Source of the DNA: WHSW01 sp963828755
Lineage (GTDB): Bacteria; Actinomycetota; Thermoleophilia; Solirubrobacterales; 70-9
Reading direction: 5' to 3'
Assembly (NCBI GenBank): GCA_963828755.1
Contig: CAWHFY010000003.1
Location: 198,514 to 262,513 of the forward strand
Length of the DNA stretch: 64,000 nt
The notes below the pieces were generated by a model. It saw only the letters and a program-made list of their open reading frames with translations. It searched no databases and was not told the DNA's origin. Positions 15,952 to 23,187 of the stretch are shown here, piece after piece. The position numbers and the translations under genes are program-made. Every line of letters begins with the position of its first letter. Position 1 is the first letter of the stretch.

Positions 15952-16806
15952 TCAGGGGCGCCCGTCGTGCGGTGCCGGCGCTCGTGCCGCGAGCAGCTGG
16001 CCCGTCTCGGGCGAGACCATGCCCGCGTCGCCATCCCACTCCGCGGCGGCGATGAAGAGTGTCTGGCCGTCAGCGCCGCCGAGCATGCATGCAAAGCAGC
16101 CCCGGTCGGCCTCGACGACGTCGAGCACCTCCCCGCCCTCGGCAACGCGCATGCAGTGCTGGTTCGGGACGTCGGCGTACCAGACGGCGCCGTCCGCGTC
16201 GAGGCATATCCCATCGGGCGCTGCGCCATCGCCGAGGTGCGCCCAGACGCGCCGGTTGTCGAGCGAGCCGTCCTCAGCGATTGCGAACGCGGTCAGGCGT
16301 GCCGCGTGGGACTCGGCGACGATGAGCGTCGAGTCGTCGGGGGTGATGGCCATGCCGTTGCCGAAGTGGATGCTGTCGGCAACCTCACGCCCCACGCCTT
16401 CGGACATTACGCAGACGATCGGTCCAGGCGCGGGAGCCTCTCCGGCCATCATGTCGTAGCCGCCGCCGTTGACGAACGCGTGCCCCCGTCGGTCCACGAC
16501 GACCTCGTTGATCGCTCCCTTCGCCACGACACCGGCGAGATCCGCGTATGGCTCTAGCGTTCCGTCGCTCGCCTGAACCAGCACGGTGCGCTCCCCGCCG
16601 CCGGTCACAAGCAGCCTGCCGTCGGGCAGCCAGTCGATGCAGAACGGGATCGGCACCGGAACCCTCGCCACCACCTCGGCGCTGCCATCCGCGGGGTCGA
16701 CGGCCAGGACCTCGGACGCGAGCCAATTGCAAACCCACAGCCGCCCGTCGTGCCAGCGCGTCGACTCGGGAAAGCTCAACCGATCGAGGATGGTGATGGT
16801 GCCCAT
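15952..16806 (-). CDS. SMP-30/gluconolactonase-like beta-propeller
   Basis: 284 residues, a six-bladed propeller of the SMP-30/gluconolactonase/LRE family: F-P-E-S-T-R-W-H-D-G-R-L-W at the start (metal-binding Glu), F-C-I-D-W-L-P-D-G-R-L-L-V, A-I-N-E-V-V-V-D-R-R-G (metal-binding Asn), F-G-N-G-M-A-I-T-P-D and D-G-I-C-L-D-A-D-G. It probably hydrolyses a sugar lactone or similar ester with a divalent metal, in the cytoplasm. ATG 16806 was chosen since the family starts just before the first blade; an upstream in-frame extension would pass through repeat DNA. It lies next to the first downstream tRNA 3' copy. Confidence 0.85.
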   Translation of the reverse strand: MGTITILDRLSFPESTRWHDGRLWVCNWLASEVLAVDPADGSAEVVARVPVPIPFCIDWLPDGRLLVTGGGERTVLVQASDGTLEPYADLAGVVAKGAINEVVVDRRGHAFVNGGGYDMMAGEAPAPGPIVCVMSEGVGREVADSIHFGNGMAITPDDSTLIVAESHAARLTAFAIAEDGSLDNRRVWAHLGDGAAPDGICLDADGAVWYADVPNQHCMRVAEGGEVLDVVEADRGCFACMLGGADGQTLFIAAAEWDGDAGMVSPETGQLLAARAPAPHDGRP

Positions 16807-16903
16807 CGCGGGGAACGTATCGAGCTGAACCCTAGGAGGCAGCCGGGAAGGCCGTTCGCTTCTGCCTCCGCGTGAAGGCGATACCGGAACACCCGCATCC
16901 AAT

Positions 16904-16967
16904 GGGCACCAAACCAGTTCCGGTGCCCAAATCGAGCGACATCCGCAGACATCCACGCCTATCCGAC
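16904..16967 (+). repeat. Hairpin-containing block, copy 1
   Basis: Roughly 64 bp starting GGGCACC and ending ATCCGAC. GGGCACC and GGTGCCC can pair across 11 nt. The same block, about 85-90% identical by eye, is at 35323-35386. Each lies 146-148 bp before a tRNA-Ala 3' half, so it may be an arm-type site or other part of an integrated element's end. Confidence 0.65.
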
Positions 16968-17044
16968 TGGCCTCACCTTGTGACTCAACGGCGGACACTC
17001 CGCGTGCTAAAGCCAAGAACGGCGCGTCGTGGCAAGCGATGGCG

Positions 17045-17091
17045 CCCGCTTCGCAATCAGGAGGTCGTCGGTTCGAGCCCGACTAGCTCCA
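17045..17091 (+). repeat. tRNA-Ala 3' half, copy B
   Basis: 17050-17091 match the last 42 nt of tRNA-Ala(CGC) with two changes, one on each side of the T stem (GTCGG/CCGAC instead of GCCGG/CCGGC). Pairing is therefore conserved and the donor was a functional tRNA allele. The 5' flank GCGCCCGC is shared with copies at 35.47 and 46.88 kb but not with the tRNA itself. No D arm. Confidence 0.8.
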
Positions 17092-17156
17092 TCGGCTCGC
17101 TCGAGCCGTCAACCTCGATCGCGGTGGCGAGCTGGCTGTTTTGGCGGGTCGTGCTG

Positions 17157-17351
17157 CTACCCCGCGTTCGCGGCTTCGGAACGATGTAGGGCGCCGGCGG
17201 AGGGTGTGTAGATGCTCTCGTGACCGTCGTCCCAGCTGATCAGATAGCGGCGCGAAGGGCCTCCCAGAACCTCCTTTACGACGCCCCGACGAGGTGAGCG
17301 CTCGGTTGACTCGGATTCGACCTCGATTCGATCGCCGGCCTTGCACTCCAT
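17157..17351 (-). CDS. DUF1918 domain protein
   Basis: 64 residues: C-K-A-G-D-R-I-E-V-E-S near the start, R-R-G-V-V-K-E-V-L-G in the middle, then R-Y-L-I-S-W-D-D-G-H-E-S-I-Y-T-P, the diagnostic W-D-D-G-H-E motif. A small SH3-like barrel, common in actinobacteria, function unknown. ATG 17351 is preceded by a strong GAGGAGGAG Shine-Dalgarno site. It begins just past tRNA copy B. Confidence 0.88.
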   Translation of the reverse strand: MECKAGDRIEVESESTERSPRRGVVKEVLGGPSRRYLISWDDGHESIYTPSAGALHRSEAANAG

Positions 17352-17553
17352 GCTCCTCCTCCTCTCTCGTACCCTTGCGTGATACCACATCGGAGTGAGC
17401 CCGGAGAACGTCGACGCCAAGCGTCGTCCAAACCTGTGGTGTGCGCGCCGCGGCCGGGCAGAGACGTGGGAGTGGCGTGCGCTCATGGCACTACCGACCC
17501 AGCGGCTTCGTGTGCCGAAACGCAAACGGCGTGTGACCGCTGTGTGAACGAGC

Positions 17554-18354
17554 TCACACGAGCCGAGCGATGATCCGCGGGTGGCCGGCGATCATCGGAC
17601 TCGAGATGATCTCCCCCCGGTCGAAGCCTGCATGGCGCGCCATCCGCCTGAGGCTCTCACCCGTGAAGCCCCAGTAGACGTAGTCGTCGCGCGCGTACAC
17701 CTCTCCGGCCGCGCAGACGTGAATCGCGGCTTCGTTCACCAGCCGCCCGTCGACGACGCCGTAGGTCTCGACGAGCACCTCACCGCCGCCGGTGAGGCGC
17801 TCTCGAAGCAGTCTCAGCAGCCCGAGCGGGTTCTCGACCCGGTGCAGGATCCCGAAGCAGAGGATCAGGTCGAAGCTCTCGGCGAGCTCGTCGAGGTCGA
17901 ATGCATCGAGCCTGCGGTACTCGACCGACGAGCCGAGCATCTCCGCGATGGCGCGGAACCCCTCCCCTCCCTTCAGCTCGATCCCCCATCGAGCCCTCAC
18001 CCAGTGCCGGTACTGCTCGTTGTCCACGGCTACGACTCGGCTCGCCCCGCGCGACTCCGCCAGGAAGGCGTAGAAGCCATCGAAGGTGCCGACGTCGAGC
18101 ACTGCACGACCGCTGAGATCCTCCGGCAACGCGGCGATGCGGTAGCGGTGATCGCGGGCCACGCCGGGCGTGTACAGCGTGCCACCGTCGAGCGAGAAAG
18201 TATGGAACCAGAAGGGAACGCGCTTCAGCACGTCGCGAGCGCTGGCCTGGTCGGCGTCGATCGGCAGGAGGTCGGCCACCTTACGTTCGGCGTCGATCGG
18301 CACAAGCGCCCGCTCGCGCCCGGCAACCGATGTATTCAGGCTTGTGGCCATCAC
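17554..18354 (-). CDS. CmoB-like (DUF1698) SAM-dependent methyltransferase
   Basis: 266 residues, class I Rossmann methyltransferase. Motif I is A-V-L-D-V-G-T-F-D-G-F-Y-A-F; V-V-A-V-D-N is motif II; F-D-L-I-L-C-F-G-I-L-H-R-V-E-N-P is the motif IV/post-IV region typical of CmoB-type enzymes. The N-terminal ~70 residues (F-W-F-H-T-F, L-Y-T-P-G) resemble the DUF1698 cap. The family includes tRNA cmo5U synthase, but many actinobacterial members sit in glycan or natural-product loci, and no cmoA is visible here, so the substrate is open. Confidence 0.85.
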   Translation of the reverse strand: MMATSLNTSVAGRERALVPIDAERKVADLLPIDADQASARDVLKRVPFWFHTFSLDGGTLYTPGVARDHRYRIAALPEDLSGRAVLDVGTFDGFYAFLAESRGASRVVAVDNEQYRHWVRARWGIELKGGEGFRAIAEMLGSSVEYRRLDAFDLDELAESFDLILCFGILHRVENPLGLLRLLRERLTGGGEVLVETYGVVDGRLVNEAAIHVCAAGEVYARDDYVYWGFTGESLRRMARHAGFDRGEIISSPMIAGHPRIIARLV

Positions 18355-18494
18355 TCAATCTCGGAAAGACAACGGACCGGAGCCACTCCCAACGAGCCGT
18401 GAAAGAAGGTCCTGCCCCTTCGCTCACCATCGGCTGGAGCGATATAGCCCCGGCCGACCCAAATTAGGTATACCGCACCCGGACGAACCTCCCG

Positions 18495-18533
18495 CTTACA
18501 GGAGGTCGTCGCTTCGAGCCCGGCTAGCTCCAT
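18495..18533 (+). repeat. tRNA-Ala 3' half, copy C (degenerate)
   Basis: Reads CTTACAGGAGGTCGTC and then TTCGAGCCCGGCTAGCTCCA, lacking four bases of the anticodon arm. Its 3' flank (ATCTCGGTAGGCCCCGCT) still resembles the flank of the intact tRNA at 9665, including a broken version of the terminator. A block of tRNA plus terminator was therefore once duplicated here. Confidence 0.7.
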
Positions 18534-18757
18534 CTCGGTAGGCCCCGCTAACGCTGAGTTTCCTCGCGCGTGAGCCAGAACGCCTCGACGCTTGGCGACG
18601 GCCCTCGAGGCGAACGGTCCCCGCGAGCTGTCCGGATATCGGCCCGTGAACAACACCCCACCACCCCGCTGGGATACAACGCACACGCGGGATGGCTTGG
18701 CCACCTGCAGTCAGGGACGCTCGCGCCTGAGGGCCGAATGCTGCGGGCGTGCCAAAA

Positions 18758-18838
18758 GGTATTTGCTCGCGCACCGCGCCAGTTCCGCCTTACCCCTCCC
18801 CGTCCACGCGCCACGGATGCGCTAGCAAGTAGCTCGCC
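18758..18838 (+). repeat. 85-bp repeat, copy R1
   Basis: Begins GGTATTTGCTCGCGCACCGC, continues with CCGCCTTACCCCTCCCC and CGCCACGGATGCG. Same orientation and over 80% identical by eye to 20612-20700 and 28098-28181. Not coding in an obvious way and without terminal inverted repeats. Confidence 0.75.
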
Positions 18839-18964
18839 GTCTACCCGCCGAGCGCCTTCACGGTCGTCTCAGGACTCTCGTCGTAGGTACGGGTCAGAAG
18901 AGCGGGGGCGGCGACGACAGCACGTCGCCCCCGCGATCCGGCCGGACGACATCTGCTGGCTGCG

Positions 18965-19467
18965 CTACTCCGACACCCCGGCGGCTTTGAGGGCTTCGTC
19001 GCGATCAGCGAAGTCCTCCTGTCGGACCACCAGACCCCGCCGCAGAGTGAACAGCTGAAAGACCGGCTTGCTTGCGTCCACGCCGCTGCCCGATCCCCGT
19101 CCGCTCTGATGCGTCGTCACCAGAAGCTTCTCTCCCAAGTCGAGGATGTCCTCGGGTCCCACCGGATGTCTTGGAACGCGTCGAGCCAATACCGCCAGAG
19201 CTGGCGATATCCGTCATGGCCGTAGAAGACTGCCTCCTGATCGGGAGCTATCAGGTCGGCGCTGGGGTGATACTCGCTCGCGGGGTCCCAGCCCACAAGG
19301 ACCGAGTCGAAGTCCCGACGATTAGCTGCCGCGTAGGCCTGCCACATCCGACGGGCGGTCAGCAACCGCCGAAGCCGTGGCGGCATGCGCATGAACGCCC
19401 CGACGAGCAGGGTGAGAAGGGAGCGCGATACGAGCCCCGCGCACGACCTCCCGTTCTCCTGCGACAT
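18965..19467 (-). pseudogene. SnoaL-like paralogue 1, frameshifted
   Basis: NTF2-fold protein in two frames. From ATG 19467 (M-S-Q-E-N) it runs through a basic stretch and Q-A-Y-A-A-A-N-R-R-D-F-D to L-D-A-F-Q-D-I-R-W-D-P. One base lost near 19158 shifts it; the rest, E-D-I-L-D-L-G-E-K-L-L-V to E-A-L-K-A-A-G-V-S-E, is in another frame. The C-terminal A-A-G-x-S-E signature is shared with the two intact paralogues that precede it in the array. Probably part of one transcript with them. Confidence 0.7.
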
Positions 19468-19470
19468 CGC

Positions 19471-19860
19471 CTACTCCGACAGCCCGGCGGCTTCGAGGGC
19501 CTCCTGCGGTCCTGCGAAGTGTCGGAACCGAAAAACCTTGCCGTCCTTGAACTCAAACAACCATCCATGCGGCTGGTCCACCCCGACACCGCTTTCTTTC
19601 CCGCGAACTCGGACGCGGCCAAGGACGACGACGCGGTCGCCCGCGTCGCGCCACTCGTCCGCCACGAGTTGCCACTCCCCGAACTGTTCATCAACCTCCT
19701 GCATCCATCGATGCAGTCCCTCTCGCCCCTCAAACGGCTTGGTCTGGAGGCGGCTGAGGATCTGAAACTCCGGATGCAGCGCATCCGTCGAAAAGTTTCG
19801 GTCGCCTCCGTTCCAGCGTTCAAACCAGGACTGGACCAGATCCACGGTCTCCCGCGACAT
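19471..19860 (-). CDS. SnoaL-like / NTF2-fold protein, paralogue 2
   Basis: 129 residues, intact. N-terminal helix T-V-D-L-V-Q-S-W-F-E-R-W-N-G-G-D, then H-P-E-F-Q-I-L-S-R, D-R-V-V-V-L-G-R-V-R-V-R-G-K-E-S-G-V-G-V and F-K-D-G-K-V-F-R-F-R-H-F, ending A-L-E-A-A-G-L-S-E. Standard length for a polyketide-cyclase-like NTF2 protein. No confident catalytic residues. Only 3 nt separate its stop from the start of paralogue 1 and 3 nt separate it from the stop of paralogue 3, so they are co-transcribed. Confidence 0.85.
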   Translation of the reverse strand: MSRETVDLVQSWFERWNGGDRNFSTDALHPEFQILSRLQTKPFEGREGLHRWMQEVDEQFGEWQLVADEWRDAGDRVVVLGRVRVRGKESGVGVDQPHGWLFEFKDGKVFRFRHFAGPQEALEAAGLSE

Positions 19861-19863
19861 CGC

Positions 19864-20280
19864 CTACTCCGACAGCCCGGCGGCTTCGAGGGCATCTGCG
19901 GGGTCCAGGTAGGTCCGAATCCGAATCCCCTTCCCGCCCTTGAGCTCGGCCACGTACGCCCAGGGCGTCTCGGTCTCGACGCCACTTGCGTTGCCACGGG
20001 CGCGCATATGTCCGGTCGTGATCACCAGGTCTCCGAGGTCCCGAACCTCAAAGGACTCGATCTGGATCTCGGCGAACGCCTCACGGAAGTCGCGGAACAT
20101 CCTGCGCACGCCGTCGTGTCCCCGATACACCGTCGCCTCTCCCTCGAGCAGGACCAGAAGCGCAGGGCGCCACTCGACCTTGGGGTCGAGGTGTTGCAGC
20201 AACGGCTCGACACGCCAGCCGTTGTACGCGTCGAGCATCATCTCGGCGACTTGGCCTGAGCTTGAGCCCATCGATCCCAT
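19864..20280 (-). CDS. SnoaL-like / NTF2-fold protein, paralogue 3
   Basis: 138 residues. The first ten residues (M-G-S-M-G-S-S-S-G-Q) replace the usual M-S-Q-E-N start, after which the family pattern begins: A-Y-N-G-W, L-D-P-K-V-E-W, Y-R-G-H-D-G-V-R-R-M-F-R-D-F, and D-L-V-I-T-T-G-H-M-R-A-R-G. It ends A-L-E-A-A-G-L-S-E. TAGGAA 6 nt before the ATG may be a leaderless promoter formed at the junction with the truncated paralogue 4 upstream. Confidence 0.85.
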   Translation of the reverse strand: MGSMGSSSGQVAEMMLDAYNGWRVEPLLQHLDPKVEWRPALLVLLEGEATVYRGHDGVRRMFRDFREAFAEIQIESFEVRDLGDLVITTGHMRARGNASGVETETPWAYVAELKGGKGIRIRTYLDPADALEAAGLSE

Positions 20281-20322
20281 TGCTCGTTCCTACGCTTCCC
20301 GCCCAGCCCGGGATTGCATCTG

Positions 20323-20512
20323 GAAAGACCACTTGCAACTTCCCGAACACGGCACGGATGCCGTCATGGCCGTGATAGCTCGAGGAGTCGGGAATCTCTG
20401 GAGGTTCCGTGACCTCAACATCGGGATCGCACAACTCGAACAGCATCGACAGATCCCCGGTGGCGATAGCCCGATACACCGCCCGCAGCGCTTTCACCGT
20501 TTCCTGCGACAT
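20323..20512 (-). pseudogene. SnoaL-like paralogue 4, N-terminal half only
   Basis: From ATG 20512: M-S-Q-E-T-V-K-A-L-R-A-V-Y-R-A-I-A-T-G-D, then Y-H-G-H-D-G-I-R-A-V-F-G-K and F-P-D-A, about 63 residues of NTF2 fold. The frame then continues antisense to its neighbour with no family resemblance. The second half of the domain has been lost. Confidence 0.65.
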
Positions 20513-20611
20513 CGCGTCGAGTATCTCTCAAGAGGGAGGCCACGCGCCAGCCTGCACAGGACTCGGCTTGTGGATCGCGCGTGGGACTCCGGCGTGTGTG
20601 GCGGGGCGGTA

Positions 20612-20700
20612 GGTATTTGCTCGTGCACCGCGCCATTCCCGCCTTACCCCTCCCCTCCGTGCGCCACGGGATGCGCCAGCAAGCGCCAGTCCCCAGCGGC
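20612..20700 (+). repeat. 85-bp repeat, copy R2
   Basis: GGTATTTGCTCGTGCACCGC and then TTACCCCTCCCCT, GTGCGCCACGG, ATGCGCCAGCAAGCGCCAGT. With R3 it shares a longer right end (CCAGTCCCCAGCGG) than with R1. It immediately precedes the secreted-protein fragment. Confidence 0.75.
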
Positions 20701-20705
20701 CCCGA

Positions 20706-20930
20706 GTGTCCTCAGGGCCGGATTATCAGGCGTGTTTGAACCGGCCTCGGTATTCGGGGCGTTCGTCAGATTCCACGGGCAAGGTGTGGCTAAAGGTCCG
20801 TCCGCGACCCAGGGCGAAGTCGCAGCTCGCCGACACCGGCAAGCTCAACGTCAATGCCCAGGTCACCTACACCCCGACCGGTGGTGAGCCGGACACCGAG
20901 TCGAAGAACGTGAAGCTCAAGAGGAGTTAG
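20706..20930 (+). pseudogene. C-terminal fragment of a secreted repeat protein
   Basis: The last ~55 codons before the stop at 20930 read G-K-V-W-L-K-V-R-P, then T-G-K-L-N-V-N-A-Q-V-T-Y-T-P-T-G-G. This is a lysine- and valine-rich beta-strand repeat typical of the C-terminal parts of large secreted actinobacterial proteins. The upstream part has no signal peptide and is non-homologous, so this is a displaced 3' end joined to repeat R2. Confidence 0.5.
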
Positions 20931-21127
20931 CTGGACCCCGGTCCGCAACACAGTCGCGGCAACCTCGTTGCGAGGGGGGCGGTGCCCGAGTCGCTGGGCT
21001 ACGACCCCGCGCGGGTGCCATCGAGGTTGGCGCGGCCGATGCTTGACAGGCGGGGCGCATGGCTCTCCGAGTCCGAGCCGTCGCGCGACGAGTTGCGCCC
21101 GGAGGACCTGTGACGGCAGCGAGCGGC

Positions 21128-21271
21128 CTACTCCGACAGCCCGGCGGCGTCGAGACCGTCGGCGTGGCTACCGAAGTCGCGAACCACGATTGCCTTGCGG
21201 GTGTCGAAGCGTGCCGGCTGGCCGTCACGCCTCACGCGTGGCGGGCCGAGCAGGGTGATCTGAACCGGCAC
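21128..21271 (-). pseudogene. Chimeric remnant: BTAD/SARP-type N-terminus fused to SnoaL C-terminus
   Basis: A 47-codon frame from GTG 21271 to TAG 21128. The first ~28 residues read V-P-V-Q-I-T-L-L-G-P-P-R-V-R-R-D-G-Q-P-A, then R-F-D-T-R-K-A. This is the conserved start of BTAD/SARP-type regulators (winged HTH plus bacterial transcriptional activator domain). The last ~15 read H-A-D-G-L-D-A-A-G-L-S-E, the tail of the neighbouring SnoaL paralogues. It keeps a perfect leaderless promoter (TATCGT, 7 nt, GTG). It is too short to be either protein; a recombination scar that may still be transcribed. Confidence 0.6.
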
Positions 21272-21278
21272 AAACGCA

Positions 21279-21284
21279 ACGATA
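21279..21284 (-). promoter_or_regulatory. -10 element (TATCGT on minus strand)
   Basis: TATCGT then 7 nt to GTG 21271, upstream of the chimeric BTAD/SnoaL remnant. Confidence 0.45.
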
Positions 21285-21301
21285 AGCCGCCGCAAACGTC
21301 T

Positions 21302-21327
21302 CGTAACGGATACCGGATGCGGACGCG
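21302..21327 (+). promoter_or_regulatory. CGTAACGG...GGACGCG motif, copy 1
   Basis: Starts CGTAACGGATACCGG and ends GGACGCG. The same spaced elements precede the secreted-protein gene (23119) and the PP2C gene (24178). It lies about 50 nt before the membrane-sensor gene; candidate shared promoter or operator. Confidence 0.4.
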
Positions 21328-21378
21328 GGAGCGTTCTGAGTTTGCAATGCGGCCAAGCGAGGGGAGAATGGAGACCTA

Positions 21379-22560
21379 ATGAGCCAGCGAACCGCGCGGC
21401 GTCTGACCTGGGGCTTGGTGGCGCTCGCGCTGGCGCTGCTGGTGGCCAGCTCAGTGATCTCCCTCGCGGGCGGTTCGGGCGTCGGGCTGAGCGGCTTCAT
21501 CACGGCGATTGCGCTCGTTTTCGCGGGAGTTGGTGCCCTGATCGCGACCCGCCACCCCGATAACGCGATCGGCTGGATCTTCCTCTCGGTGGGGGTGACC
21601 GCGGGCCTGGCACAGGTCGCCCATGCGTACGCCGACTACTGGCTCGACGGCAATGGAGGGTCGGAGGCGCTCGCCAAGGCCGCGGCCTGGTACGCGGACC
21701 TCTCCTGGATTCCGTTCATCCTCGTGCCCGCGACGTTCCTCCTCCTGCTGTTCCCAAACGGCCACCTGCTCTCGCCACGCTGGCGGCCGATCGCGTGGTG
21801 CGCCGCACTGGGGATCGCGGGAGGGTTCGTGACGCAGGGCCTGACCCCGGGGCCGCTCGAGGACTTTCCGCAGCTGATGAACCCGTACGGGGTGACGAGC
21901 TCGGTGCTCGATCCGCTCACGGGACTGTCGTTCCTGGCCATGCTCGTGGGCATCGGCGGCTCGGCGGCATCGCTGATCGTCAGGTTCCGGCGCTCAACGG
22001 GCGAGGAGCGCCTGCAGATCAAGTGGCTGGCACTCGCGGGAGCGATCGTAGCCGTGATCTTCCCGATCGCCCTCGCCCTCTGGGACGTCTGGGGCGAGGA
22101 CGCCTCGAACATCGCGATCATGCTCAGTGTCCTCGGCCTTCCCCTGGCCGCAGGCGTCGCGATCCTCCGCTACCACCTCTACGACATCGACGTCGTCATC
22201 AACCGGACACTCGTCTACGGCGCGCTGACGGCGACTCTGGCCGCCGCCTACAGTGGCAGCGTCCTGGTCCTTCAGCTCGCTCTCGGCGGGCTGACCTCGG
22301 ACTCGAACCTCGCGATCGCCGGCTCGACACTGGCCGTCGCCGCCCTCTTTCGCCCGGCGCGAAATCGCATCCAGCAACTCGTCGACCGCCGTTTCTATCG
22401 CCGCCGCTACGACGCCCAGCGCACGCTCGAGAGCTTCTCGGCCCGATTACGAGACGAGGTCGACCTGAGCGCGCTCGACGCCGAGCTTCGCGGGGTCGTC
22501 GCCGAGACGATGCAGCCGGCGCATGTGTCGCTCTGGCTGCGCACGCCCGAGCCACGGTGA
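21379..22560 (+). CDS. Multi-pass membrane sensor protein (histidine-kinase-like N-terminus, no kinase)
   Basis: 393 residues with about eight hydrophobic segments (about 10-35, 40-60, 69-88, 113-133, 140-157, 184-203, 216-240, 245-260), then L-R-Y-H-L-Y-D-I-D-V-V-I-N-R-T-L-V-Y-G, two more helices, and F-R-P-A-R-N-R-I-Q-Q-L-V-D-R-R-F-Y-R-R-R-Y-D. That last motif links the membrane part to the output domain in many actinobacterial sensor kinases. Here no kinase follows. The protein stops after L-R-G-V-V-A-E-T-M-Q-P-A-H-V-S-L-W-L-R and the next gene, an adenylate cyclase, overlaps it by 4 nt. It is probably a membrane input module for that cyclase. Confidence 0.85.
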   Translation: MSQRTARRLTWGLVALALALLVASSVISLAGGSGVGLSGFITAIALVFAGVGALIATRHPDNAIGWIFLSVGVTAGLAQVAHAYADYWLDGNGGSEALAKAAAWYADLSWIPFILVPATFLLLLFPNGHLLSPRWRPIAWCAALGIAGGFVTQGLTPGPLEDFPQLMNPYGVTSSVLDPLTGLSFLAMLVGIGGSAASLIVRFRRSTGEERLQIKWLALAGAIVAVIFPIALALWDVWGEDASNIAIMLSVLGLPLAAGVAILRYHLYDIDVVINRTLVYGALTATLAAAYSGSVLVLQLALGGLTSDSNLAIAGSTLAVAALFRPARNRIQQLVDRRFYRRRYDAQRTLESFSARLRDEVDLSALDAELRGVVAETMQPAHVSLWLRTPEPR

Positions 22561-23123
22561 GCGCCAGAGTCGAGCCCGAATGGGCGATGGTCACGGTTCT
22601 GTTCGTCGACATCCGCGGCTTCACGAGCTTCGCGGATCGCGCCACCGCCCGTGAGGCAGTGGATTACCTGAACGAGTTCTTCGGGCTGGTGGTGCCGATC
22701 GCGGCGGAGCATGGCGGGCACGCCAACAAGCTCCTCGGGGACGGGCTGCTCGCCGTGTTCGGTGCTCCGACTCCCCTGCCCGACCATCCTGATCGCGCTC
22801 TCGCCGCTGCCACGAGAATCCTGAGCTCCGTCGAGTCTCAGTTCGCCGACCGGTGTCGGATCGGGATCGGCGTCAACTCCGGGCTCGTGCTGGTTGGGAC
22901 GATCGGCGGCGGAGAGCTCACTGAGCTGGGAGTGATCGGCGACCCCGTAAACGTCGCGGCGCGCGTGCAGGACGCGACCCGGGAGCTCGATGAGCCGCTG
23001 CTGGTGACCGAGGCCACGCGCTGCCTGCTCGAGCGAGACGTGGTGCCGCTCGAGCATCGCGCGATGTTGACGCTCCGGGGCAAAGCGGAGCCGGTCGCAG
23101 TGCACAGCCTGCGGATCCCGTAA
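22557..23123 (+). CDS. Class III adenylate/guanylate cyclase
   Basis: 188 residues consisting almost entirely of one cyclase homology domain. Metal-binding aspartates are in F-V-D-I-R-G-F and in L-L-G-D-G-L-L-A-V-F-G. The purine-specifying Lys is in A-N-K-L-L-G-D, with its partner Asp in G-D-P-V-N-V-A-A-R-V. Asn and Arg of the same segment are the transition-state pair. All six canonical positions appear present, and Lys/Asp suggest ATP rather than GTP. GTG 22557 overlaps the stop of the sensor gene (GTGA), so translation is coupled. No regulatory domain of its own is present. Confidence 0.9.
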   Translation: MSARVEPEWAMVTVLFVDIRGFTSFADRATAREAVDYLNEFFGLVVPIAAEHGGHANKLLGDGLLAVFGAPTPLPDHPDRALAAATRILSSVESQFADRCRIGIGVNSGLVLVGTIGGGELTELGVIGDPVNVAARVQDATRELDEPLLVTEATRCLLERDVVPLEHRAMLTLRGKAEPVAVHSLRIP

Positions 23124-23152
23124 CGGTTTCCGGACGCGCCCCCTTACAAAGG
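23119..23152 (+). promoter_or_regulatory. CGTAACG...GGACGC...TACAAAGG motif, copy 2
   Basis: CGTAACGG, TTTCC, GGACGC and TTACAAAGG over 34 nt. TACAAA resembles a -10. The start codon of the next gene follows after a ~36-nt leader with GAGGAGG. Confidence 0.45.
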
Positions 23153-23187
23153 CTCCAATGCGCACCACAAGAGCCAGAGGAGGCACC

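Larger units (their letters stand above)
18355..18964. other. No gene; holds tRNA copy C and repeat R1
   Basis: About 610 bp between the methyltransferase start and the SnoaL array. I see no coding frame with family resemblance, only the degenerate tRNA 3' half (18495-18533) and the first copy of the ~85-bp repeat (18758-18838). Confidence 0.6.

Noticed and set aside
17045..17091. A complete second tRNA-Ala gene
   Set aside because: The T arm and acceptor 3' strand are good, but there is no D arm or 5' acceptor strand upstream.
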